Source of the DNA: Heracleum sosnowskyi
Lineage: Eukaryota > Streptophyta > Magnoliopsida > Apiales > Apiaceae
Direction of reading: 5' to 3'
Assembly (NCBI GenBank): GCA_030848705.1
Contig: CM061236.1
Coordinates: 141,516,574-141,580,573 of the forward strand
DNA: 64,000 bases
Shown here: positions 11,045 through 20,454 of the stretch, piece after piece
Numbering within the stretch: position 1 is the first letter of the stretch
Layout: each line of letters begins with the position of its first letter
The notes under the pieces: generated by a model
Told to the model about the DNA's origin: nothing
The model's database searches: none
The model's input: only the letters and a program-made list of their open reading frames with translations
Position numbers and translations under genes: made by a program

Positions 11045-11102
11045 GGATTATATATGTCTGCTGGAATTTGCGGAGATCATAATCATCCAACAGGTTTAAA
11101 TG
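11045..11102 (+). pseudogene. TGA bZIP factor, exon fragment before the DOG1 domain
   Basis: After a TTATGCAG acceptor the exon reads GLYMSAGICGDHNHPTGLN and ends at a GTAAGC donor. TGA-type bZIP factors have a variable S/G/H-rich segment of this kind immediately before the ALAFD.EYARWLEE block, which is the start of the next fragment here. The split codon joins correctly across the intron to 11306. Confidence 0.65.
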
Positions 11103-11305
11103 GTAAGCTTGTTTTTCTAGGTGATATAATCCTAAAGTTGCAATAATATAACCTGCATGAACATTTGGTTATTGTTAGAAATATACTTTGTAACACTGGT
11201 CACAAACTTTGAAAATTTCTGTATAGAAAAAGTTCAGCAACAGCACTCTGATCATAACGAGGAACACTCTGATCTTAGCATTTTGTGGTATGATCATTAT
11301 TGCAG

Positions 11306-11640
11306 TTGCGTTGGCATTTGACATGGATTATGCCCGCTGGTTAGAAGAACATCAGCGGCTGGTCAATGATCTGAGATCAATGGTCAATTCTCAATTGGGG
11401 GATGCTGAACTGCGTATTCTTGTGGATGGTATTATGTCACACTATGATGAAATATTCAGGCTAAAGGGTATAGCTGCAAAGTCTGATGTGTTTCACATGC
11501 TCTCTGGTATGTGGAAGACTCCAGCTGAACGGTGTTTTATGTGGTTAGGTGGATTTCATTCGTCAGAGCTTCTTAAGGTGATCAATCAACAGTTGATGGG
11601 TATATGCAATAACTTATGTAGAAAATACAGATTTCCTTAG
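11306..11640 (+). pseudogene. TGA bZIP factor, DOG1-domain fragment
   Basis: The translation VALAFDMDYARWLEEHQR, LRILVDGIMSHYDEIFRLKG, IAAKSDVFHMLSGMWKTPAE and RCFMWLGGFHSSELLK is the DOG1 domain of TGA-class bZIP transcription factors, which bind as-1/TGACG sites in the nucleus and interact with NPR-type regulators. The acceptor TTGCAG precedes it. After ELLK the family continues with about ten residues before QQLMGI; here only two or three residues separate them, so a short in-frame loss occurred. The frame then leaves homology and stops at 11638. The basic region and zipper are absent, so this is a captured piece. Very clear family match. Confidence 0.9.
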
Positions 11641-11894
11641 AAAATAGACTTCTTTATCTTTGTAATGGTATGGATGGAAGCAGTTTAGTTAGTTGATGTA
11701 TAAAAGACAGTGAGTGAGTTGATGTACGGCAAAGTTTATGTAAGTAAGTTGATAAATTGGGGAGTTGTTTAATGTATTCTATTAATAAAATTGTATTTTA
11801 TGATTATTTATCTTGTATACTTTTTAGCTAGTTTTATATATAATCTGGTTTTGTTGTTGTCATATAAATCTTGGATTGCAATATTTAATTTTTT
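11641..11894. other. 3' flank of TGA fragment, AT-rich, no gene seen
   Basis: AT-rich sequence with TATTAATAAAAT near 11780 that could serve as a polyadenylation signal. No coding homology seen. It leads into the subterminal repeats of the CACTA end. Confidence 0.3.
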
Positions 11895-12291
11895 TTTGAA
11901 AAATAATTACTTAAGGCGTCGGTTCATGAAAAACCCGTTGCCTATAACATGTCATTATGCGACGGTTCTTCAAAACTGCGACGCTTATAACAGGTTTTAT
12001 GCGTCGGTTATTTAATTGACCGACGCCTTTAGCATGCTAATATGTGTCGGTTCTTTGAGCAACCGACGCTGTTGGTAATTCAAATGTGTCGGTTCTTTAA
12101 GCAACCGACGCTGTTGGTAAATCAAATGCGTCGGTTCTTTAAGCAACCGACGCTTTTGGTAGCTGAAATGCGTCGCTGAATAAACCAACGCCAAAAGCAT
12201 GTACTTTTAGCGTCCCCTACATATACTACGCCAGAAAACCGACGCCAAAAGCCTATTTTGACCGACGCTAAAAGTCAAATCTGTACTAGTG
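11895..12291. repeat. CACTA subterminal repeat region and right TIR
   Basis: Copies of GCGTCGGTT and its complement AACCGACGC alternate. At 12045-12165 three units of about 43 bp are each a hairpin, with GCGTCGGTT and AACCGACGC separated by CTTTAAGC or CTTTGAGC. Subterminal arrays of this kind bind the accessory transposase protein in En/Spm-type elements. The terminus is CTAGTG at 12291, followed by GGT (candidate 3 bp target repeat). The related end at 22855 and 29128 has the same style (TACGTCGG). Confidence 0.75.
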
Positions 12292-14846
12292 GGTCTTCAC
12301 AGACGTCGAGAGAAGGCTTTGACCTAAATGCACAATCTAAAGGGTCATTGTCTACCTCCCCAGATGGAACATATCTGGATCCTGCGGGTAAAGGGTCTGA
12401 CATAGGTGCAGATCGGCAACTCGGTGACAATGAATCAATTACTATTGAGGAGTCAACTGAGGTAAAGTCTTCACAGACTATTGGGGAAGATTCGGGATCT
12501 CTGCTGTTAATAGAGCCTGTTTCTAACCCCCTAGAGATTCAAACTCTAGATCCTTCAAAGGATATATCATCTACGGATGATCAACAACTTGGTTTATCCA
12601 AGGACGGGGACTTGCGAAGCCCCATTGCACTACCGGTGACCTCCTTAAGGACGGCTACGGTGTTTTCTTCTGCAGGTACAACGAGCAAAAAGGTACTGAG
12701 TGAAACAAAAACACTTACACCTGGCCTGAGTGGGAAAGGAAAAATGAGTGAAACACCGACAGAAACGTTGAGTGTACACCCAGAGCCAAACGTGAGGAGT
12801 GACACCCTAACCCTTCCAAATATAGATGATCAGCTACTGCCTACAGAAAGAGAGTTACAAGTTCAATCTACCCTCAAGGAGATGACAGTTCGTGACAAAG
12901 AAGGAAATCCACTATTCAAGGTTCCACTGCGACCTTCCTTTGACCAAGGGATCTCCTCTAGTCAAGCCAATGCTTCTTTAAAATCTATTCAAGAGAAGGT
13001 TGACTTGGCTGCAGCTAATTCCAGAAGAACATTCAGGGTCATTGGCAGTGCATCTGGCACTATAACAGGTACGAAGCAGGCAGTGGACTCCTTAAAGAAG
13101 GAAGCTATGGACGAACTGATCGAGTTGAGGACGGACGTCAAGGAACTTAAAGATGGATTCATGAATGAAGTAGATGCTTTGTCGCAAGGACAAGAAGCTT
13201 TGAGAGAAGACGTTCTGGTTATCCGGGATGGTCAAGCTAGGGTAAAAGATGCAATGAACATCCTTTCTAGAGTGGAGTCTAAGCTGAACCAGAGATTGGA
13301 CAAGATTGAGAAGACTACCAACTCCAGATTGGATGACATTGACCTGAAGCTGGCTTCTATGCAAGAGATGAATAAGGATCTATTGGATTTCATGGAAAAT
13401 CAAAGTGATGGAGTATAGTCGATCTGGACTATGCTGAAGAACCAACAAACTGGCCAACCTGGTCCTTCAAATCAGAAACCTGATCCTTCTACTACCTTTT
13501 ATGCTGAGGATGCTTTCGTCGAGGATTCCTCAACTAAGGGGGAGAAAGTTGGAGAAGGGGAGAAAGAGAAGCCTAAGGATGGATGGGGAGTTTGGGAAAC
13601 AGTTGAAGCTATTCCAATCAGACAGTACTGGATAGAAGAACTTGTACAGGAAGAAGAGAGGAGTGAAGAGGAATTTGAGGTCATGCAAGAGCAACCAATT
13701 GAGGAGGAGCATGAGCCATATTATCCAGAGCCCGTTGAACATCCAATATGGGAGGATATTATGGAAGAAGAAGCAAATTCTCTATCACCTGAAGAAGAAG
13801 CTGCCTTGGAAGCAATAAGAGCTCAGAGAGCTGCAGTAGATGCCAGGCAAGCTGAGAAAGAGAAACAACAAGCAATTCTGAAGAGTGAAAAACTGAAGAG
13901 ATTCAAGGTTTATAATGAAGTGAGGAGGAAGAAGATGATAGATATGGCAAAGAAAGAAGGTAATGAATGGGAGATGGCTTATAAAACCTTTTACGGAGTT
14001 GAAGACGGAATAGAAGTCAACGACAATGCTGAGGTGGAAGTTATCATTCAGGACATCAGAAGTGCCAATCTTGAAGATCAGACTTACTTCAAAGCATTGA
14101 GAAACTCTATGATCTTTCTGAAAGCTGGGGTTAAAGCAAATGGTGCTTGGAGCTTATTGATAAATTTTCTGGAGAAAGGTACATTTGTGATTTCCACTAA
14201 GTTTTTAGAACAGAGGACATACACAGAGTTGTAGGTTATTCTCATCAAGATTCAAAGGACGACAAGGCTAAATGAACTGCTCCGTGAGCATGTTAAGGAG
14301 ATCTTGATGAAAGTCGGTCCAGAGATTACTGAAGATCCCCCAATGGTTAGATTCATGACGAATGACTTGTTCAGAATCTGCTATTTGGCTGAGGACAAAC
14401 TGAGAGACTACCCAAGCAATCATCTAATCTCAGTTGAGAAGTATCTTAGATCCACTGGATTCTCATCAACGGAGAAGGACAAAGCAGCAGACACTCTTAG
14501 AAGATTTCTAATGGAGAATGTTCCTTACTATAGGAAAAGAGTGGAAAGAGGATTGGAAGTGAATACCAGATTACCAAACATGCCAAAGCTAAACAAGGAA
14601 GATGTTAACATTGCATGGTTATGGGCTGGAGTGGGTCAAGAGGTTGAATATATTGGAAGACACATCCAAGGAGCAATCCTTAAACCTGGAGAACCACTCA
14701 ACTATCTGTCAGTGATTGATTATCAAGCTGCTAACTCCGATCCAATGATTGAAGAAGGTGAGATTGGAATGGACCGAAGATTGAAGCAAATAACAAAAGA
14801 ACTATCAGCTCACACTAGAGGAGCAACTTTACTGTATAAAGTTTAA
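12292..14846 (+). pseudogene. Extra 3' ORF of a Copia element (env position), coiled-coil rich
   Basis: One reading frame runs from the CACTA end to 14846, broken by in-frame TAG codons at 13416 and 14232, about 850 codons. It is S/T-rich at the start and has a heptad-like coiled coil at about 13030-13400 (KKEAMDELIELRTDVKELKD). A very acidic E-rich block follows (13540-13800), then a K/E/R-rich helix (13800-13960) and a C-terminal globular part to 14846. It lies just upstream of the PPT and LTR, the place where SIRE-like Copia elements carry an extra, often called envelope-like, ORF. I see no signal peptide or membrane segment, so an envelope role is unsupported. The true start is lost: the CACTA end truncates it. 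Function unknown. Confidence 0.6.
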
Positions 14847-15000
14847 TTGTTTTCTGATTTATGAAATCTGGAAATGTATATATATCTGATCCAGAATGCA
14901 TTTAATATTATTACGCTGTCTTACTTTAATTAGTTTAATGTTTCCTTAGTTAGTTGAGTTATCCTCGAAGTATTTGCTTGTCGAACTCTATCCAATCAAA

Positions 15001-15011
15001 TAGGGGGAGAT
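15001..15011 (+). other. Polypurine tract of the plus-strand Copia element
   Basis: TAGGGGGAGA immediately before the LTR start TG at 15012 is a typical Copia PPT, the primer for plus-strand DNA synthesis. Confidence 0.85.
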
Positions 15012-16143
15012 TGTAAAGCATAATGTAACATAAGATGTAAAAGAGATAACTAAAACTAAACAAAGGACAAGACAGACAATAGTATTAACAGAAGCACAGG
15101 AATCCAGAATCAAAGAAGAAAAGGTAAACTCAAAAAATCAAAATACGTTATGTATTCTTGAAGTCCGTAAACAGGTCACGGAAAGAAGTTCATGAAAATG
15201 TTCAAGCCTCAGTGACAGCAAAAAAACAAGACTTTCAAGAAGACAGAAGTATGTGAATGATTTAGGGTTAAGTACCATGGGATTCCAGTGATTTAATCGA
15301 AGCAACCAGAACGACAAGGGACTTATCAGAAGCATTGAATTGAAGACATAAAAGAAGAATTGATCAAGTGTTATTCATCTGTGAACCAGACCAGTTGCAC
15401 TAGGTGACGAAACTAAAAAGATCAAGTTGTTTTATCGTCTCAGAAGGAAGTGATACAGTCTATTACTTAAACACCCAGGAGCTCAGTGGAATCATTAAAA
15501 GATATAAGACAAGAAAAATGATTCGATAGTTTTTCATTTCAGAAAACTATCGAATGGTTTTAAAAAGTGATTCATAGAAAACCAATTTGAGTTAATTTAG
15601 TATTCGATAGTTTTGTTTTAAAACTATCGAATGGTAAAATAACTTAAATCATTCGATGGTTTTTTAAATCATTCGATGGTTTTTTAATAAGGAGCAGGTG
15701 AAAAGTATTCTTGTTTTACAGGTTGATTTTGAAGATGGACAGCCAGGATTGATTCCTTCATTCCTAGTTCGATAGTTTTCAAAACTAAAGACTACAATTA
15801 CTAAGAGAGAGGCAGTGTCTTCCTCAGTCAGGTTCATTCACACAGAAACAATTACGGAGAGAGAGATTGAGCCAGAGAGAAAATACCATAGAAATTAATT
15901 ATGCTTAAACTCTTTCATTGTATTGATTGTGAATAACCTAGAACTCATTGAAGCTAATCTACGGATTAGAAATTGTAGCACCCCTCGAGGTTTATATTTA
16001 TAAAAAGATATATTCCCCGAAACTTGATTTGGTTTGGTGTGTTTGATTTCGTTATAGAACTGAATGAATTATCCGCGAACGAAATTAAATTATTTGTGAG
16101 TATCGTATTCAACCCCCCCTTCTACGATACTTTGGACCTAACA
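15012..16143 (+). repeat. 3' LTR of the plus-strand SIRE-like Copia element
   Basis: Begins TGTAAAGCATAATG after the PPT and ends TTGGACCTAACA at 16143; near the end is TATTCAACCCCCC, the complement of the LTR1 signature at 2880. About 1.13 kb. At 15534-15690 the motif ATTCGATAGTTTT and its complement form two perfect short hairpins followed by two direct copies of ATTCGATGG. The following five bases GACCT may be the target repeat. The element landed in the gypsy tandem array that resumes at 16144. The 5' LTR, gag and pol are absent from the window. Confidence 0.8.
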
Positions 16144-16860
16144 GACCTTAATCAAGGTCGATTTGTTCGACCTTGAAGCCAAAATGTCCAAACTTTTGAG
16201 CTCAAATGAAGTCGAAAATCTAGGACCTCAATCCAGCTCGATTTGTTCGACCTATAAGCAAAAATGGCCAAAATTTCGAGCACAAATGAATTCCAAAAGC
16301 TACGACCACAATCCAGGTCGATTTGTTCGACCTAGAAGCCAAAATGACCAAACTTTCGAGCTCAAATGAAGTCGAAAAGCTACGACCTCAATCCAGGTCG
16401 ATATGTTCGACCTAGAAGCCAAAATGGCCAAAATTTCGAGCTCAAATGAAGTCGAAAAACTACGACCTCAATCCAGGACAATTTGTTTGACCTAGATGCC
16501 AAAATGGCCAAAATTTCGAGCTCAAATGAAGTCAAAAGAAAGAATAAATAATTGAAGGAAAAAAGCATAAGTTTTTTTTCTGCGACCTCAAATGAGGTCG
16601 AAGGATTACGACCTCGATCCAAGTCGATTTGTTCGACCTGGAGCCAGAATGAGATCCTTTTTCGACCTCAAATGAGGTCGAAGGGTTACAACCTCAATCT
16701 AAGTCGATTTGTTCGACCTGGAGCCAGAATGAGACCTTTTTTCGACCTCAAATTAGGTCTTATGGTTACGACCTCAATCCAGGTCGATTCGTTCGACCTG
16801 GAGCCAGAATGAGACCCTTTTTCGGCCTCAAATGAGGTCGAAAAAGGGTCAATATTTTTT
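16144..16860 (+). repeat. Tandem array (about 80 bp units) in a Ty3/gypsy 3' region
   Basis: About nine units of 78-82 bp with core GTTCGACCTnGAnGCCAAAATG and inverted CGACCTCAAATGAGGTCG. The first five (16150-16530) and last three (16590-16850) are two variants, separated by an A-rich junction near 16545. The same core occurs in the 120 bp array at 38690-39660. Open frames across it arise from periodicity and are not genes. Confidence 0.85.
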
Positions 16861-17031
16861 ATTTTCTAGAAAAATTGTTAAAATGAAAGTTGGTCGGATA
16901 TTTTCCATGACAAACCAAAAATTCATGAAAGGAAAATTCGAGGAGATTTATACAAATCCAGGAATCCCGAAAGAGGATCAAAATAACTTCTATGAAAATC
17001 TAGAAGGGTTTTCTCAGAAGTTGGGGGAAAA
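16861..17031 (+). other. Ty3/gypsy spacer and polypurine tract
   Basis: Short unique spacer between the array and the LTR. It ends with GATCAAAATAACTTCTATGA and then TTGGGGGAAA at 17021-17030, the PPT. The same arrangement recurs at 39840-39944, showing the two are copies of one family. Confidence 0.75.
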
Positions 17032-17520
17032 TTATATGGGCTGAAAAAAAACCCTAGAAGCATAATTAATGATGTATTAATTAGACCTAGTTTGGTCCAA
17101 GAGTTAGGCTCGATAAATTAGGCCCGAAACCTAACTATTTATTAACTTACGAAATTAATAAATAAAGAAAATGTACAGCTCATAAAAAAAGTCCAAAGTG
17201 TGTTAAATTCTTCAAAGATCAGCCACCAAGGCATACAAACCTATATCATAGGAGTCAGCCTCCTACAAAAAAGGATTCATAATATTATTCTAAGAAGGTG
17301 ACTTGCCTCAAGTCACCTAATTCTACCCTAAATGCAAGGCTCCTGGCGCTTATATAAAGGACCTGATCCTTCAAATTAGAATTACGTTTTTTGGCTTGAT
17401 TCTCAGCATTGATTGAGATACGTAGGCATCTTATGAGGGCAGATTTAGCCACGAAACACGAGACCAACCATTAAAGCTTGAGAGCTCTTAAACCCTAGCA
17501 TTAAAATTCGTAAGTACAGA
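17032..17520 (+). repeat. Ty3/gypsy 3' LTR (family copy 1)
   Basis: Starts TTATATGGGC, with the canonical TG mutated to TT when compared with TGATATGGGC at 39945. Shared blocks with the second LTR include GGCCCGAAACCTAA, a CTCCTGGCGCTTATATAAAG block (a TATA-type promoter box) and ACGTTTTTTGGCTTGATTCTC. Homology with copy 2 fades after about 17460, so the right end is approximate. 17521-17600 is AT-rich with nothing recognisable. Confidence 0.7.
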
Positions 17521-17599
17521 TTTCATTCCACAACAACAACTTAACTAGAAAAGATTTAATAATTGCAAAAAATAAAAGAACACAACAATTAAAAATTCA

Positions 17600-18465
17600 A
17601 GTGGACTGATTGTTTCAGCTGAGAAATTTTATTTAAAGAAATCTATGTGATGTTTAGAAATAAACACACAGTTGCAATACAATTTTTTTGCTTCAGCAAT
17701 TTACAAAGGTATATTGCTTAAACTTAATAAAAACTTACTATGATTTCTTAACTTACAAAAATACTTCTACACTTGGTTATATACCCCAGGTTTACAAGCC
17801 TACTGAACTACTTAGAATATAAAGTAGATAAAGTCCCGAAGCTTGCTTTTCCACTCTTAGTCCAATGGTCCTTGAAATGATTTGCCTTTTAGCTGAATGT
17901 CCTTCTTCAATCATCTATGTTGACTAGATGAAAATAGAATGCTTCCTTTTATTCAAGGTTCCCGAAATTGTTGGTTTCCATGCTCTTTTTGTTCCAGCAA
18001 CCCAAGTGATCTATGAGAACTTTCTCTATCAAATTGTCACCTGATAATTATTGGCATTGTATTCGTTGATGTTGATTTGGACTTCATCCGTTAATAGCTT
18101 ATCAAACATCCGTTGATGTAGTACCGTCTGTATCCGTTGATGGGTAAGGTCATATCCATTGAAGACTGAATTACATCAGTTGATGATACCTTCACTTAAA
18201 CAGAATTACAAGGCACAAAATACTTACAATTAGCCCACCTATTCTATATATCTATTGAAAGTCAAAATGACTTATTTAATCCTAACACCTATACTATCAA
18301 CTGCTATCAGGAACAAAATTAAACATGTTACATAAGACTTATCCGTTGATAAACTACCTATCAATCGATACTGTATACACATGTTATCCGTTGACAGCTA
18401 CAAGCACTTATACAAATTTTGCTGAGTAGTTAAGTTATCATCAAGAATTAACATGATTCCTAACA
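17600..18465 (-). repeat. Copia-type LTR, minus strand, left end unclear
   Basis: The right end is clear: on the minus strand it begins TGTTAGGAATCATG (18465 leftwards), a SIRE-like LTR start. It contains at least six copies of ATCCGTTGATG or close variants between 18060 and 18390. It abuts a LINE fragment at 18466, into which it probably inserted. No PBS or PPT is visible on the left, so this may be a truncated or solo LTR. Confidence 0.6.
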
Positions 18466-18880
18466 GACCCCATCAATCGAAGATCTTTATCCAAATTTTC
18501 CTGACAAAAGAGCACGATCATAGAAAATGCTTCTTATTTTCCTCATGCAACCCACAAAAGACACACACGACATCCATGTTGACATCTCTAATTCTTCTAC
18601 TAAGCAAAAACTTGGTAGACAAGACCCCATGTTCAAGTTTCTATAAAAGAAATTGCACTTTAGGGTGTATTCTCAGATTCCATATAAAAAAAATGTTTGA
18701 CTGTTGTGAATTTTAGACATGAAAGTGCATATAATCTACTAAAGACTACAAATTTTTTTTTCCTTCTATCCATACATCCTCCCAAAATAATAGTGTCATA
18801 CCATTCCTTACTTGCCATTTAAAAGACAGTGCTCCGTTAAAACTATTAGAACCATTAATACCCAACACTCCCGGCTAGAC
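18466..18880 (-). pseudogene. LINE fragment with reverse-transcriptase zinc-binding (zf-RVT) domain
   Basis: In minus-strand order the pieces read WQVRNGMTLLFWEDVWIEG (typical of the region after RT in plant L1 LINEs), then a PKVQFLL block, LEHGVLSTKFLLSRRI and VCVFCGLHEENKKHFLWSC. The last matches the zf-RVT Cys/His motif, here with C-x2-C, H and C visible. Frameshifts and stops separate the pieces. It differs in sequence from the near-complete LINE at 48029-53450, so it is another, older family member. The left side is cut by the LTR at 18465. Confidence 0.75.
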
Positions 18881-18954
18881 ATGTTTGCTATATCCGAAGC
18901 ATTCTCCAAACCGAGACTAATATTGCAGCTATATTTGTTGTTGATAACGAGATG

Positions 18955-19450
18955 CCAAGTCTTGCCTCTGTCTCTAAATCATCTACTCCATCTTTTTCAA
19001 ATCATACCCAAGTCTTGCATCTGTCTGTCCATCTTTTTCAAATCATACCTAAATTCTTGTTAATGGAAGAGCTGGAGTATGCATTAAAATATGTGATTTT
19101 GGTCAAGGCCCAACCCAATGGTTTGGAACATGGGTTGTGTGAAGAAATAATGGGATGTAGCCAAACATCATACTTTGGCTTGCTTTAAAGAGTTTACACA
19201 ATTAGAAAAAATTTCACCGTGTGAGGAAAACTAAAGCAGGGAAATAGAAGTCACTACAGGGAGACGACATGGAGTTGAAATATCACCGCTTGCAAATGTT
19301 TGCAACCAAGAAAGATAAGGTTGGTTTGCCAGACGCGGTGGCCCTTCCAAAGGCTATAAATAGTTCTTTTTTTTTTCTTTTTTTTTTCTATTTTATGTAA
19401 TCTTGTGACAAACAATTCAAGTGTAACAATTATGTCAAATATTTTTTTCT
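18955..19450. repeat. Short local duplication, then degenerate sequence
   Basis: An approximately 50 bp segment (GTCTTGCCTCTGTCTCTAAA at 18958) is repeated with changes at 19010. The rest, to 19450, holds no recognised gene; a T-rich run lies at 19367-19388. Confidence 0.5.
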
Positions 19451-20075
19451 TTGAATGCACTTGTTTAAATTGTATAAAACAATTCTTAGATTAATGTACT
19501 TTCAAAAATTATTTGGAAAAATAATTGTGCTAAAGGTCATGAAGCTATTATTCACTTCAACTCAATTGATTGCCATAGAACCAATCAATTTTGAGCAAAA
19601 ATGTTTGGTGATTTTGAGCAAGTCCTACGAGTTAACTAACATTTTCCTAAGTCACTAAAACACTATTTTTATAATACTTACAAGGAAACACTATTGAACA
19701 ATATTCCACATACAATTAAAAGAAATGAAAAAATTATAATTCCTCTAGTTGATTGCCAGTTACATTAACATATAAGAACTCCTATATATATCAGCCAGTA
19801 CTCGTGAATCAAGAGCTCCCCACAACAACATGCTTCATTATCACATTATCCTTCAACATGCAGTTTAGGGGTCAATATCAAGAGGAATTAAACAATAACC
19901 CAAAAGACTTAAGCTCTGTGAGAAGATTAGGTGACCGCTGTGATACCAATGTTAAACTTCAGTCTAGTATAAATTTATTCTTTGAAGTGCACAACAAGCC
20001 AATTTTCATCTTCTTTTTTGGTACTAAAAGCCAAGAGCAAGTCTAATGCTAATACACCCTTGTATTATAAACTTA
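19451..20075. other. Degenerate region with a short paralogy to 56880-56990
   Basis: 19580-19630 (ATGTTTGGTGATTTTGAGCA with AGTCC after it) resembles 56955-56980 and the 100 bp before it, pointing to an old shared origin. A 60-codon frame at 19858-20046 (RGQYQEELNNNPKDLSSVRR) has no family I recognise. Nothing else is supported. Confidence 0.35.
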
Positions 20076-20454
20076 GGCTCCTTTTGGTATTGCTGTTGCA
20101 GACACAACGATAGCTTTTTTGTGAAAAGCAGCTAAAAAAGTGTTTGGTAAAATTTAAAAGCTGTTTTTCTGAAAAGTGCTTTTGGCTCAAAAGTAGAGAA
20201 AGCAGGTCCTAATACTTTTGAAAAAAAAGCTGGTTTTCAGCTTTTGCCGGAAGTAGATACTGGTTTCAACAAAAGTGACTAAAAACATTAATTTTTTATA
20301 TTATATACCAAAACATGCACATATCAAAAATATTACCAAACAGTTATCTGATTTTCATAATAGCACTTATTTTAACAACACTTTTTTCAATAGCACAACA
20401 ATTTTTAACAACAGCACAACAATTTTTAACAGCAATACCAAACCAAATAGAGCC
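20076..20454. mobile_element. hAT-like MITE
   Basis: Terminal inverted repeats GGCTCCTTTTGGTATTGCTG and, from the right end, GGCTCTATTTGGTTTGGTAT bound 379 bp of non-coding AT-rich DNA. Copy 1 of the duplicated segment has GAACTTAGTATCATT at the matching place and lacks the insert, an empty-site comparison. An exact 8 bp TSD is not evident, so superfamily assignment is tentative. Confidence 0.65.

Larger units (their letters stand above)
6825..12291. mobile_element. Chimeric host-gene-fragment unit with CACTA right end (Pack-CACTA-like)
   Basis: The right edge is a CACTA terminus (CTAGTG ending at 12291; reading inward CACTAGTACAGATTTGAC), preceded by about 390 bp of subterminal GCGTCGGTT repeats. 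Within it lie fragments of unrelated host genes. Minus strand: SKU5-like (6920-7459) and eL18-like (7618-7711), below a leader-like stretch to about 8240. Plus strand: AHL (10240-10430), ACCase (10724-10862) and TGA bZIP (11045-11640). Several pieces keep intron/exon borders, so capture was from DNA, not mRNA. The matching left terminus is not visible; the left boundary given is simply the end of the neighbouring element, and the grouping into one transposon is an inference. Confidence 0.55.

Noticed and set aside
12045..12165. CRISPR-like array of regular palindromic repeats
   Set aside because: Plant nuclear context, no spacer diversity and directly inside a CACTA terminus; these are subterminal repeats.
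12258..12291. Start of the 12292-14846 frame at an upstream ACG/ATG-like codon
   Set aside because: The first codons lie inside the CACTA terminus; the real N-terminus was cut off by it.
2852..16143. LTRs at 2852-4540 and 15012-16143 as the two ends of one Copia element
   Set aside because: They are in opposite orientation and only share short signatures, so they belong to two related elements.
16163..16812. Open frames through the 80 bp tandem array
   Set aside because: They follow the repeat period and have no family similarity; the same happens at 39116-39658.
19858..20046. Small ORF as a host gene
   Set aside because: No recognisable family, no conserved neighbours or splice pattern; left as an unassigned frame in a degenerate region.
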